44,904 bases of DNA from a virus. The stretch's first letter is position 1. The number at the start of each line of letters is the position of its first letter. A model generated the notes under the pieces. That model made no database searches. It saw only the letters and a list, made by a program, of their open reading frames with translations, and was not told the origin of the DNA. Both the position numbers and the translations under genes were made by a program. Below are positions 15,306 through 24,965 of this stretch, piece by piece. The stretch spans positions 1-44,904 of the IMG/VR virus record IMGVR_UViG_3300020180_000033; one strand, given 5' to 3'.

Positions 15306-16964
15306 GTGGTGGTTCTAGTGGCTCAGCACGAGGCTGAAGAATTGGTAGCCCTGCGTTCCGACTTGGCGCAGGCGCTTTTTCACGTAGAGGGAAAGCAGCT
15401 TTCCCTGTCGAACTACCCGATGTATCTCGCGATCTATGACGGCCAGTTTCCCAAGATCCTGTTGAAGACGGGGCGGCAGGTCGCCAAATCTACAACGATC
15501 GCGTGCTTCATGATCGCCGAAACGATCGGCGCTCCCCACTTCAAAACATACTACATTTCTCCTTCGCAAGAGCAAACGCGCAAGTTTTCACATACGCGTA
15601 TTTCGAAGATTCTGGCATACAGCCCCGAGCTGCGTCGATACTTCGTCGGCCCCGAATCGATCGACAACGTTCTTTTGCGGATGCTGCGTAACGGGTCGGA
15701 AATGGCGTTTACGTACGCTCTCGATGACCCCGACCGTGCACGCGGTTACTCCGCCGACCGCTGCGCTTTCGACGAGGTCCAGGACATTCTCTTCGAGCCG
15801 GTCATCCCGGTCATCGAGGAGTGCATGAGTAACTCGAGCCACGCGTACTCGATGTACTGTGGCACGCCCAAGACAATGGAGAACACCATTGAATTCTTGT
15901 GGTCGCTGTCGTCACAAACCGAGTGGTGCATCAAATGCGATGCGTGCGGGACGTCAACGTTCATCGACAGCATCAAGGCGCTGGGCAAGTTCGGACCTAT
16001 TTGCATCAAGCCGGGCTGCGGACGCCCTCTCAACCCGAGGCGCGGACGCTGGGTCGACATGAAGCCTTACGGACGCGGGGATGGAAACGCACGCATCAAG
16101 GGTTTTCACATTTCGCAACCTATGATGCCGGAAAACGTCCCTGCTGCGTGGAATCCTTCCGACCCTGAGTACGCCAAAGCGCTTGAACGCTGGGAACGCA
16201 TCCTGTTCAAGATGGAGAACTGGGGCGAGGTCAAATTTATGAATGAATCTCTCGGCGTTTCGACATCAACCGGTACTCGGCTCCTTACCAAGGAAATTCT
16301 CGAGTCGCTGTGTGACCCCAACTTGGTTATCACACGCTTGCCCGAGAAAAACTCGCTCCAGGGCGTCACGCGAACCGTCGCGGGAGTCGACTGGTCTGGC
16401 GGTGGTTCCGAGGTGAAAGGAACCGAAGGGCTCGTCAAGTCCCGCACGGTGCTCCACATCTGGGGTGACACCGGTGACGGACGCCTCAAGACCCTCTTCT
16501 ACAAGATCTTCCCGAACGGCCATGCCACCGGATGGATCGACGAGATCGTCGAATTGTGCAACGCCTGGCAGGTCCAGATGGTCGCCGGTGACGCAGGGGA
16601 AGGAGCCCTCGCCAACTCGATGCTTCGTGAAAAGCTCGGTGCGCACCGCGTCATCCAAGTCCGGTACATGGCTCTCTCCAAGCCGGTTGAATGGAACCCC
16701 AACGCGCAGACGTATCACACAGACCGCACGACGCTGATCGACAACTTCGCTACGTTCTTGACCCATCGTCGTGCGATCTACGCGATGCTTCCTCAGATGC
16801 AGCCGGCCATCACCGACATCCTCAACGTCTACGAGGAGGTCACCATGCAAGGTCGTAAGGTGTGGCGACACGCAGCAACGCAGCCTGACGACAACCTGCA
16901 TGCGCAACTTTTTGGATGGTTCGCCTGGAAGCTGCTGAGTAGCGACCTGAAGTTCTACACCTAG
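15306..16964 (+). CDS. terL: Terminase large subunit (TerL)
   Basis: Packages DNA into the prohead. Residues 54-63 (KTGRQVAKST) are the variant Walker A of terminases. CAFDEVQD gives Walker B with its catalytic glutamate. A zinc-ribbon insert follows (CIKCDACG with CIKPGCG about 40 residues later), separating the ATPase from the C-terminal RNase H-like nuclease, which begins around AGVDWSGGG (first metal aspartate) and continues to acidic residues near VAGDAGEG. The length of 552 residues fits. The start is ambiguous: GTG at 15306 or 15318, neither with a clear ribosome binding site. It begins only 11 bp from the divergent AAA+ gene. It ends head-on with a minus-strand gene, the stops sharing CTAG. 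The small terminase subunit was not identified. Confidence 0.88.
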   Translation: MVVLVAQHEAEELVALRSDLAQALFHVEGKQLSLSNYPMYLAIYDGQFPKILLKTGRQVAKSTTIACFMIAETIGAPHFKTYYISPSQEQTRKFSHTRISKILAYSPELRRYFVGPESIDNVLLRMLRNGSEMAFTYALDDPDRARGYSADRCAFDEVQDILFEPVIPVIEECMSNSSHAYSMYCGTPKTMENTIEFLWSLSSQTEWCIKCDACGTSTFIDSIKALGKFGPICIKPGCGRPLNPRRGRWVDMKPYGRGDGNARIKGFHISQPMMPENVPAAWNPSDPEYAKALERWERILFKMENWGEVKFMNESLGVSTSTGTRLLTKEILESLCDPNLVITRLPEKNSLQGVTRTVAGVDWSGGGSEVKGTEGLVKSRTVLHIWGDTGDGRLKTLFYKIFPNGHATGWIDEIVELCNAWQVQMVAGDAGEGALANSMLREKLGAHRVIQVRYMALSKPVEWNPNAQTYHTDRTTLIDNFATFLTHRRAIYAMLPQMQPAITDILNVYEEVTMQGRKVWRHAATQPDDNLHAQLFGWFAWKLLSSDLKFYT

Positions 16965-17218
16965 CTGCGCGCAGGGCGGCCGTTGCCACCGCCGCTCATG
17001 CCAGCCGCGGTCGACATCGCTTCGTTGTACGCCTCCTTGGCCTTGGCGTTGTCGACGGTCGACTTGGCCAGCTCGGTCTGCGCGGTGAGCGCGTTGACCA
17101 GCTGCGTCTTGGTCGATGCCAGCTCGCTCTTGAGCGACTCGATGGTCTGCCCGTGGTGCGCGATGTCCTTGGTCAGGTTGGAGATCGTCGCGTCCGTCGC
17201 GGCCTTGGTGATCGCCAC
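16961..17218 (-). CDS. Small coiled-coil protein (85 aa, GTG start)
   Basis: Almost entirely helical with heptad-like spacing (IAHHGQTIESLKSELASTKTQ, and so on), ending in a Gly-rich tail (GMSGGGNGRPARS). No family recognised. The GTG at 17218 lies two bases past the stop of the exonuclease gene, so the two are probably co-translated. It lies next to the terminase on the opposite strand, but that does not prove a packaging role. Confidence 0.55.
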   Translation of the reverse strand: MAITKAATDATISNLTKDIAHHGQTIESLKSELASTKTQLVNALTAQTELAKSTVDNAKAKEAYNEAMSTAAGMSGGGNGRPARS

Positions 17219-17219
17219 C

Positions 17220-17816
17220 TCAGCTCGCCGGCTCAGCCTTTGGAAGCATCGGAACAATGGCCCCGTCGTAGATCTCCATCAGCTTGACGTAAACCCCTCT
17301 GCAGGTCCGAACGTCCGAGAGCGCCTCGTGCGCATTGCCCGGATCAACACCGAAGTACTGCGCCAAGGTCCCCAACTTGAGATTGGGTACGAGCCCGTTG
17401 CGAAGCAGCGGCATCGACAAGGCCACGGTGCAGTACTTGTGGTAGTCGCTCGCCCAGCGCATGAGCCGCTGCTGCATCGCGTACTCATAGAACCCCCAGT
17501 CGAACGGCGCGTTGTGCGCGGTGAAGATCGCGTTGCGCGACATCTGCGCCATCTTCTGCATGGGGAGGTCAAGTTCTACGGCCCCCTCAGCAGCCCACTT
17601 CTCCGCGGAGTAACCATTGACCTCCGCTGCCTTGGGGTGCACCGGCTTCTTGGGGATCACCTTTGCGACGTACTCCTCAAGGACCTTGGAACCGGAAGGG
17701 TCGGTGCGGATGCACGCGACCTCGACCATGTCGGCGACGAATGGACTCAGTCCGCCGGTTTCGCAGTCGAAGAAGAACAGGTCGTATTCTCTGAAAGTTG
17801 CCGGACGTGAATGCAT
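17220..17816 (-). CDS. DnaQ-like DEDDh 3'-5' exonuclease
   Basis: 198 residues with the three Exo motifs of the epsilon/DnaQ fold: FFDCETGG (D17, E19), HNAPFDWGF (D106) and HEALSDVRT (H163, D168). This is the DEDDh subtype. Such proteins proofread or trim DNA, or degrade RNA in some phages. The DNA polymerase next door has its own exonuclease motif, so this may be an additional nuclease rather than its main proofreader. Start ATG 17816 has GAGAG upstream. The stop is two bases before the coiled-coil gene. Confidence 0.85.
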   Translation of the reverse strand: MHSRPATFREYDLFFFDCETGGLSPFVADMVEVACIRTDPSGSKVLEEYVAKVIPKKPVHPKAAEVNGYSAEKWAAEGAVELDLPMQKMAQMSRNAIFTAHNAPFDWGFYEYAMQQRLMRWASDYHKYCTVALSMPLLRNGLVPNLKLGTLAQYFGVDPGNAHEALSDVRTCRGVYVKLMEIYDGAIVPMLPKAEPAS

Positions 17817-17864
17817 CGGTTGCTCTCTTGTTGTTTTACCAAATAAACGGGAGTTTTTGTTGAT

Positions 17865-18455
17865 TCAGACCTGGACGGACAGCGGGTGCGGTGGCTCGTA
17901 GTTCGGGTACTTCTCCTTGAGCCCAGGTACGCGTAGCTCGCAGGTCCACAGCTTCTCCTCGAGAACCGGGTAGTGGTCCTGCCAGTCGGCGACTGAGGCC
18001 TGACACCCGGGGCACGTGACAACGTCACTGTCGTCAGTTTCGCCCTCAACAGGGACGCTCGGCGACAGTTCGACGGCGTGCTCGTCGCCTTCGATCTTCG
18101 CGCGCATCACCACCGGCTGCATCGCGTAGCCGCCCACGATGAAGTTTTCGAAGTAACCCTGGTAGCCCTTGATGATGATTTCAGGAGGTTCGTTGGTTCC
18201 GATGACCGACGACAGGTAGAGGTCGAGATGGTGCTCGACAAACGCGATAGGCAGGAAGACTACGCTGCTCGGCGGCATGAACGTCACCATCGCAGGTGCG
18301 TACAACCGAACGGCGTCCAGCTTGGAACCAGCGGAGTTCGCAGCACGGTCGAAGTAGCCCATCATGGGTCCTCGAGGCGTTTGAAACATCAACAGGGGTT
18401 TTTTGCGGACGTCACCCCACGGCAGCTGCGACAGCTTCTCGTTCTTTGATTTCAT
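17865..18455 (-). CDS. Hypothetical protein with C-terminal cysteine cluster (196 aa)
   Basis: No family recognised. It has a beta-rich N-terminal two-thirds (MVTFMPPSSVVFLPIAF, then ENFIVGGYAMQPVVMRAKI) and a C-terminal stretch with TCPGC and a later WTC that may be half of a zinc knuckle. ATG 18455 has GAGG upstream but overlaps the polymerase gene by 44 bp. ATG 18389, just after the polymerase stop, is an alternative, giving 174 residues. It is in the replication operon behind the polymerase, so a replication accessory role is possible. The spacing to the next gene is 48 bp. Confidence 0.55.
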   Translation of the reverse strand: MKSKNEKLSQLPWGDVRKKPLLMFQTPRGPMMGYFDRAANSAGSKLDAVRLYAPAMVTFMPPSSVVFLPIAFVEHHLDLYLSSVIGTNEPPEIIIKGYQGYFENFIVGGYAMQPVVMRAKIEGDEHAVELSPSVPVEGETDDSDVVTCPGCQASVADWQDHYPVLEEKLWTCELRVPGLKEKYPNYEPPHPLSVQV

Positions 18456-21411
18456 CTTCATCCTCGCGTAGTTCGTTGATCGCTTCTTCATCAAGCGTGT
18501 ACAGCAGCGTCTCGTCTGGGGTCAGTTGCTTGAGCCCTGTTTTTTCAATGTAAGCTGCAATCGACATCTGCTCGCCGTAACTCGGGCCGACGCTGATATC
18601 ACACGCGAACGAAACAGGGAGCCAGGGGTACTTCTCTGCGACTCGCTTGACGCAATAGTAATCCAAAAAGGCTTCCAGTTCATGCAGATGCTTCTTTTTA
18701 CACGTCGCCACGATTGAGTCGTGGACCGTGATAAGCAGGCGCCCGCCCATCTTGTGGATGTGTTCATCCAGTTCCACGAGCTGACCCAGCACGATGTCCG
18801 AAGACGTCGACTGGATCTTCATGTTCTTGCCGCGGCGCTCCGCTTGGCCGCGGAAGAAGCCGTTGACGCCCTGGAGCGGGAACCGACGGCGACGGTAGAA
18901 CAACGTCTCGACAAATCCCGTCATGTGGATCTGGGCGACCGTCGCGTCCATGTATCCCTTGAGCGACGGGAACCGGATGAACAGCTTGTCGATGACGTTC
19001 TGCGCTTCTTCTTCCGAGATGCCGGCGGTCTCGGCGATCTTCTTCGCCATGGCGCCGTAGAGGATGCCGAACACGACGCGCTTCACCGTCGTACGCAGCG
19101 CTTTCATCTTCTTGTCGGACTCCTTCTTGAGTTCGACCTCGTCGTACGGAATCCCGAAGATTTCCTGTGTGAACCAGCTGTGGACATCGAGACCTGCGTT
19201 GAGCGCCTCGATCAACTGCGGGTCAGGCGCGTACGCCGTGAAGACACGGATCTCGGCACCTTTGTAGTCAAGGTTGACGATGACCTCTTCTTCACTGTCG
19301 TCGGGGATGAAGATCTTTTTGATGTTGAACCCCGCCAACCACGGCGGGAGGTTCTGCATGTTCAGGTTGTTAGACGAGAGGCGGCCGGTCGACGTTCCGT
19401 GGAGATGGAAGTTCGTATGCAGCATGCCGTCGTACTCGGCAAGCAGCTTGATATCGTGTACGAACCCCGAGAGCGCCTTGTGTGCCGAACGGTACTCGAG
19501 CAACGTCTTGGTGAAGAGGCACCCGGTCTTTTCGGCAATCGCGCGCAGTGTTTTTTTGTCCGTCTTCCACTGCTCTGACTTCTTGTTTTGTTCGACCCAC
19601 GGTCCCAATCGTGTTTCGGGATACCCAAGCTCTCCTGGTCGTCTTGGGTTAGGTGCGTCAGGGTTCCAAATTCCAGATACGTAAAGAACGTGCGCCACGT
19701 GTTGTGTGGAGTTGGGGTTGAACTCTTCATCGCGACGTTTGTTCGACGACACGTCCCAGAAGGACCGTAGAAACGAACCCTTCTCAGCGACGACCTTCGA
19801 TAGCTCGGTCTCGAGAAACTCGAGGTAGGGCTTGTCAACCCTCATGCCCTTGAACTCCATCAACCCGAGCGAACGTGACCCAGGTACACAATGCGAGTTC
19901 ATTAGGTTTTTGGCGGACATGAAGTTTTCAGACTTCATACGCATGAACTGGTTGCGTAGCAGCCGTCGAGTTAAGTCGGTATCGATAGCGGCGTATTGGA
20001 GCAAGATGTCGATGTCGACGCGCTCGTAGCCTGAATCGAATGTTTGTTTCTTTCGATCTTTCTTCGCCCCGAACAGGTACTTCTCGAGATCGGCCTTACC
20101 CATCTCCGCGACCATGCCCTCGTCGAACCCTTCCGTACCTTTCTTGATTTTTCCCTTCTTGCAGCCTGCAACCACCGAGTGGACGCTTTCCTCCTCGATT
20201 GTCAACGTTGTCGCGAGTTCATGGACCTTATCGGCGTAGTTCGCGAATTGAGGAAAGTAGCTACGTCCCAAGATCTTTAGGGAGTACGCGCCTGTCATGT
20301 CCTCACGCAGGAGATGCTCGCCGAGCATGGTATCCCACATGACGTTGTGAACTCTGAAACCATGCCGCAGCTCAAGGAACTTGAGATCGAACTTCGCGTT
20401 GTGAAAAACCTTAGGCTTGGGACAGGCGAGCACGCGTTGGACATGCGCGATAACCTGTTCGAGTTCTTCCGGAGTCCAAGGCGAGTCCTTGTGGTACAGG
20501 GGGATCGCTGTCGATCTGCCTATATCCCACGCGAACGAGATGCAGAGAACCTTGGCGTCTTCGCGGTGTGGGTTGACTGTATTGGTCTCAGTATCCACCG
20601 CGAGCGCGCACTGAGAGGCTTTGGCGCCCTCCGGTGCATCCTTCGTGACGTAGTCGATGATGAGGTCGCAGATGTCCTTGACCTCCTCGACCGTCCTGGG
20701 GATTTGGTACTCTTTCGTCAGTTCTTCGATCGTAATGTTGGACGCAGCGTCATCGATGCCAGCAGCGATGCGTACTGCCCGAACGAAGTCGTTGTAGAAC
20801 AGGTTAAATAGGCCGGTCTTGGCCATCAAGTGTTTCGTCGAGAACGACGGAATGACCTTTACGTGGTGACCCGCGATCTCCATATCAAGAAGGCGCCCAC
20901 GCGCCTCCATGAACTTTTCGCCTTTGTAGCCGAGCGCCTTGAGAGCATTCGACCCCATCACCATGATGACTTTCGGGCGCTTGTTCTTGATAGCGCTCCG
21001 CAAGTACACCGAGCAACGGTCGATGACGGCCTTGGGCAACGTCGCAGATTGGTCCCGTCCTTCCTCGACCTGACACTGGACTGCGTAAGTATCCCACTTG
21101 CGCATGTTCTTCATGCGCAGCTGACCTCCCGACTTCTCGTCGAGAATTCTCAGGTCTTTCCAGGTCTGGCGGATGATTCGACCTCCGCGTCCGTAGAACA
21201 CTTCCTTGTTGTTCACGGACCAGGAGGACGGGGACTCGGACACGAACATGATGTCGACTTCGCCGGGAGCGCCCGCGCCCGCGACACGTCCCTTGCGCTC
21301 CAGCGCACAACCTGCGCAGGCCATTCCCTTCTGTCCCGCGATCTGGCAGTCCGGCGAGAAGGCCTCGTCGTTTACGTCGAACAACGGCAGCTGTACTTTT
21401 TTGCCTGCCAT
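18412..21411 (-). CDS. polA: Family A DNA polymerase fused to UDG-like Fe-S domain
   Basis: 999-residue replicative polymerase. Residues about 20-215 look like a uracil-DNA glycosylase superfamily domain of the family-4 type. It has cysteines at 32, 35, 113 and 133 in the pattern that holds an Fe-S cluster, an IMFVSESP segment in place of the usual GEAPG motif, and VIMVMGSNALKAL. The final motif, normally HPS/HPA, is replaced here (PSFSTKH). The DnaQ-type exonuclease follows with D273/E275 (ALAVDTETN), FHNAKFD and YAAIDTD. The polymerase palm and fingers have motif A DYKGAEIR (D715), motif B KRVVFGILYG and motif C VHDS (D898, S899). Serine replaces the usual glutamate of HDE, a change seen in some phage polymerases. 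Fusion to a UDG domain is known in SPO1-type phages. Start ATG 21411 lies just after the primase-helicase gene. Confidence 0.92.
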   Translation of the reverse strand: MAGKKVQLPLFDVNDEAFSPDCQIAGQKGMACAGCALERKGRVAGAGAPGEVDIMFVSESPSSWSVNNKEVFYGRGGRIIRQTWKDLRILDEKSGGQLRMKNMRKWDTYAVQCQVEEGRDQSATLPKAVIDRCSVYLRSAIKNKRPKVIMVMGSNALKALGYKGEKFMEARGRLLDMEIAGHHVKVIPSFSTKHLMAKTGLFNLFYNDFVRAVRIAAGIDDAASNITIEELTKEYQIPRTVEEVKDICDLIIDYVTKDAPEGAKASQCALAVDTETNTVNPHREDAKVLCISFAWDIGRSTAIPLYHKDSPWTPEELEQVIAHVQRVLACPKPKVFHNAKFDLKFLELRHGFRVHNVMWDTMLGEHLLREDMTGAYSLKILGRSYFPQFANYADKVHELATTLTIEEESVHSVVAGCKKGKIKKGTEGFDEGMVAEMGKADLEKYLFGAKKDRKKQTFDSGYERVDIDILLQYAAIDTDLTRRLLRNQFMRMKSENFMSAKNLMNSHCVPGSRSLGLMEFKGMRVDKPYLEFLETELSKVVAEKGSFLRSFWDVSSNKRRDEEFNPNSTQHVAHVLYVSGIWNPDAPNPRRPGELGYPETRLGPWVEQNKKSEQWKTDKKTLRAIAEKTGCLFTKTLLEYRSAHKALSGFVHDIKLLAEYDGMLHTNFHLHGTSTGRLSSNNLNMQNLPPWLAGFNIKKIFIPDDSEEEVIVNLDYKGAEIRVFTAYAPDPQLIEALNAGLDVHSWFTQEIFGIPYDEVELKKESDKKMKALRTTVKRVVFGILYGAMAKKIAETAGISEEEAQNVIDKLFIRFPSLKGYMDATVAQIHMTGFVETLFYRRRRFPLQGVNGFFRGQAERRGKNMKIQSTSSDIVLGQLVELDEHIHKMGGRLLITVHDSIVATCKKKHLHELEAFLDYYCVKRVAEKYPWLPVSFACDISVGPSYGEQMSIAAYIEKTGLKQLTPDETLLYTLDEEAINELREDEDEIKEREAVAAAVG

Positions 21412-21419
21412 GATTCGCT

Positions 21420-24400
21420 CTAAACGATCATACCATCGACTGATTCGGGCTTGTCGCCCGTTTGCGCAGACCCACCCGGAAGAAGAGCGATCGGGGCCGC
21501 GACGGCAGTTTCTCTGTTTTTGCGTACTTCATCGAGGACGTGCTTGACGTTGAACACACTGATCAACGCGAGAGACTGGCAAGGCCCCATCGTATCAACG
21601 AGACGTTCGAGTACCTTGTTTTGCTTCACAAGTTCATTTTCGACATGAAACGGAGACCGCTCACTGACCTGTTTGAGAAAGGTGGGCGTCTCGTTCTTGT
21701 ACTTGGTGTTGGCCAATACGCCCTGAGTGGCCTCGATCCAGTTGACCACGAGCCACTCCATTTGTTTGTCGAGGTAGACACCCTTCTTTGTTTTGTTGAT
21801 GTCGTCCAGTTTGTTAATGTCCCCCAGCATCGAACGGATGGTCGTTACGTTGGAAATGCGCTCATCTGAATTAATGATCTGAATGCCCGAGCTGAGGATC
21901 GACTCGAATATTTGCTCGTTCTCCGACGTAGTCTTGAGGCGCGCAAGTTGGTCCTTACGGCTATCCGCAAAGTCGTAGCCAAACTGCTGACACTGTGGAA
22001 TGGCAGGATTGCGCTTTCCGTGCCGCCGCTCGCAGTCTTCTTCGATCAGACGGATCATCACCATCGCGGGGTAGAGCGCCTCCCGAAACCGCGCCGATAC
22101 GTGACTCGGCATCATGCCGTTGCCCGAGTACTCGTTTTCTATCGTCGACTGAATACGTCGAATGGCCGGCATGTGTCGCATCAAACCAACGGCCAGTTCG
22201 TGTCGCGTGTTCTTGATGCCTGATTCACCGAATTGTTTAAGGAGCGAGACGACCGGATCAATCCGAGTATCGTCTTTCACGAGTTCGAAGCTGACGAAAC
22301 GAGAGAGTGATGCTGCGTCGCGCAGAGGACGAATCGCGCACGTCACCAAAGGAAACCGGAGGTGGTAAGTCCGACTTTCACCGCTCGTCGTACCGATCGA
22401 CCAGCTCACCGCGTTCTCCGAAATGAGGTCGCGACACAGCTCCAATACCTTGCGCACTGCCAAGGACTTGGCGTCGTTGGTGCCATAGTCCTCGAACTCT
22501 TCGAGACATAGCGTCAACGAACTGTTGTTTCGCTGCTGCCTGATAGAGGCTGCGGTATATCCCTGCATCGCGAGTGCATGCGCCACGATGTTAATACTAG
22601 AAAAGCCTGTTCCCCCGATGAGCCCTGACGTGATGCGGCTTTTGCCTGAGGCGTGCTCGCCGTTGAACATGATCGCAGTCTGCCGGGTGAACACGGCCAT
22701 CACAGGTAGACACATGATGTAGAGCGCAAGGAACGTGCAATCGAGAGCCTGATACTTGAATGACCACGAGCCTTCGAGCATGGCGCGAATACGTAGATAC
22801 AGCTCGGTCAGGTCGATGTCAGCTTCCTCGATTTGATCCGCTTTCTTTACGGAGTGAAGCCACGCTTCGCCGTTGTTGTCGAAAATGATTCCCCGGTCGC
22901 TAGGTCCATCAAGTAGGCGAACCTCGAACTTCGATTCCTCTCCGTGCACAAGATGAAAAACGTCGCGCCCGTTGACCATGTACGAGTGCATCTCACCGTC
23001 GCCTGACGTGATGTAGTGGAGGCCCTGCCCCTTGGTCGGAGCGTTATCCATCGACGGCAGCCCTTGTGCCAGCTTGAGCAACGCAAAGTTGAGGTACTCG
23101 CGGTACTTCTTCACCCGCACGGTGATTGCGAAGAGCGAGTCTTCGCCCTCGAGCGACATGAAGGCGGGGTCACCGATCTTGTCGCGGATGAACTCGTAGA
23201 GAGCGCCGAAGTAACGAGCGAACACGGTCTCGATGGACTTCTCGTCGTTGAGCACGATCGTGTCCATTTGCCTCAGCGCTTTGATCCAAATCACCAAAAG
23301 ACGTTTCCGACCTTCGGCGTGCTGAATGCCGATGAAGTGGATGTGCTCTTTTAGGATGTCGCAGGTGCGTTCGATGAACGCTTCTTCGTCCTCGTCCTTG
23401 GCCCGGATTTCACGGAACAAGATCGACTTGTCGAGGCCGAAGTGCTTCTCGATGATGTCGCAGAAGGTGTTGCACTCCTGCGCGCCGCGAAGGAGCTTGC
23501 CCCACTCGGTGGCAACGCGGTTTCGCTGCCTGACGTCATCCGCATCGACACGAGTGATCTCACGTGACGCTTGATCGAAGCACCACTCGTGGAGGTGCCA
23601 GTAGCAATCGGGGGTGTTGACGTAACGCGCCCAACGCGGGTAGCCAACACAAGCAATGGCTTCGTCGGGGTCCTTGATCCGTTTATCCGGGTTGGTCGGA
23701 TCACGCCACTGAACGTATTCGTCGGGCCAGTTGAACGCCGTGATCGTGATCTTGTCCGTCGTCGTTTTATCAGCACACTTCTGCACGATGTTGTCGCCGC
23801 CACGGTCACGGTCTTGGAGGATACGCGCCTTGGTGATGCCGTAATTAACGAGCGGATCGAGCGACTGCACGGAGGCGCCGCCTAGCGAGAACGCGATGAA
23901 CTCGTCGGACTGACGGCGGACCTGCTGCGCGATGCACGCCAACGTGTCGAACTCGCCTTCCGTCAGGCACACCGTGTCTGCGTAACTCTTGCCCTCGATC
24001 GATTGAACACCGAGCATCGTGCGGTAGTAGTGCAGCCCGTAGAAACCACGGAAACCCTTCATCTCCGCCTCGTAGGCATCGTCGACGAAGAACATCTCCT
24101 TCTTGTCACGGGAGGGGCAGCGCAACTTGAACCGGCATACCGAGTCTGGCTCGTCGTGTAGAGGGAATACCAAAAAGCCGGGGAACTTCGCGTCCTGGGT
24201 GAATGCTGCGAAGTAGCTCTGAAAGAACTTGGATTCCTCGGAATCCATGCCGAACTTTCCCGCAACCGCGGCGATGGGAGGAAGCACGCCAAGGAGTTGA
24301 TTCGATGTGATTACATGCCAGATGCCGTGCGGATCGGCCTTCACGCCGGTTCCGGTATCCTCGTCCTCTGCTTCATGTGCAGGACGTGCCTCGTTCGGCG

Positions 24401-24965
24401 CGTAGCCGCCCAACCCTCGTGCAATCAGGTATTCGACAGCAGGGATGGTGTATCGAAGGTGTTGCGCAATCTCGATCGAGCCGTCCAGGTTCTTTCGATA
24501 ACCAGCAATCCCCTCAAACAACTCGTCACAGAAGAATTTGCACAGCGTGTTCTTGGTTCGCTGGTATTGCTCGTGGTCGCGGACTTTCTCAAAGAGCGCT
24601 TCCGGGATGGAGCCCTTGAGCCCAAACCGCTTGCGCATAAACAAGAGCGCGTCCCCAAAGCTGCACGACTGGCTCTTGGCCTTGGAGGTGAGTGCCGCGA
24701 CGAACTTGATCGGGTCGTAGAAGGACTTGTGGCACCCGAAGCACTTCACCATGCCCTTGCCCGGCGTGATGACGAACGAAGGCCCTGGGTCGTCGTGGAA
24801 CGGGCACCGTCCCTTGATGTGCGGTCCTGACCGCGTGAAGCCCGCCTCGGGACACAGGTCCGAGACCAACAACAACCAGTCTCCGAATGTCAGGTCTGTC
24901 CAAATCGCCTTGAGGCGGGAAAATTGGACCTTCTTGTCGGTGGCTTCTTTAGATTTGCGCGCCAC
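21420..24965 (-). CDS. Giant DNA primase-helicase fusion (1181 aa)
   Basis: An N-terminal zinc-binding CHC2-type primase domain (CPFHDD...CFGC, about residues 53-80) is followed by a TOPRIM catalytic region: LTEGEFD (E336) and RILQDRDRGGDN with its acidic pair. About 300 less recognisable residues precede an ATPase with Walker A GEHASGKS (K775) and a possible Walker B LTLCLEEFED. The ATPase does not look like the DnaB/RecA type and could be a D5- or AAA+-like helicase. The protein is larger than usual single-chain primase-helicases. It primes and unwinds DNA at the fork with the polymerase that follows. GTG 24965 has GGAGG nine bases upstream and overlaps the nuclease gene's end by 17 bp. Helicase type is uncertain. 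Confidence 0.82.
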   Translation of the reverse strand: MARKSKEATDKKVQFSRLKAIWTDLTFGDWLLLVSDLCPEAGFTRSGPHIKGRCPFHDDPGPSFVITPGKGMVKCFGCHKSFYDPIKFVAALTSKAKSQSCSFGDALLFMRKRFGLKGSIPEALFEKVRDHEQYQRTKNTLCKFFCDELFEGIAGYRKNLDGSIEIAQHLRYTIPAVEYLIARGLGGYAPNEARPAHEAEDEDTGTGVKADPHGIWHVITSNQLLGVLPPIAAVAGKFGMDSEESKFFQSYFAAFTQDAKFPGFLVFPLHDEPDSVCRFKLRCPSRDKKEMFFVDDAYEAEMKGFRGFYGLHYYRTMLGVQSIEGKSYADTVCLTEGEFDTLACIAQQVRRQSDEFIAFSLGGASVQSLDPLVNYGITKARILQDRDRGGDNIVQKCADKTTTDKITITAFNWPDEYVQWRDPTNPDKRIKDPDEAIACVGYPRWARYVNTPDCYWHLHEWCFDQASREITRVDADDVRQRNRVATEWGKLLRGAQECNTFCDIIEKHFGLDKSILFREIRAKDEDEEAFIERTCDILKEHIHFIGIQHAEGRKRLLVIWIKALRQMDTIVLNDEKSIETVFARYFGALYEFIRDKIGDPAFMSLEGEDSLFAITVRVKKYREYLNFALLKLAQGLPSMDNAPTKGQGLHYITSGDGEMHSYMVNGRDVFHLVHGEESKFEVRLLDGPSDRGIIFDNNGEAWLHSVKKADQIEEADIDLTELYLRIRAMLEGSWSFKYQALDCTFLALYIMCLPVMAVFTRQTAIMFNGEHASGKSRITSGLIGGTGFSSINIVAHALAMQGYTAASIRQQRNNSSLTLCLEEFEDYGTNDAKSLAVRKVLELCRDLISENAVSWSIGTTSGESRTYHLRFPLVTCAIRPLRDAASLSRFVSFELVKDDTRIDPVVSLLKQFGESGIKNTRHELAVGLMRHMPAIRRIQSTIENEYSGNGMMPSHVSARFREALYPAMVMIRLIEEDCERRHGKRNPAIPQCQQFGYDFADSRKDQLARLKTTSENEQIFESILSSGIQIINSDERISNVTTIRSMLGDINKLDDINKTKKGVYLDKQMEWLVVNWIEATQGVLANTKYKNETPTFLKQVSERSPFHVENELVKQNKVLERLVDTMGPCQSLALISVFNVKHVLDEVRKNRETAVAAPIALLPGGSAQTGDKPESVDGMIV

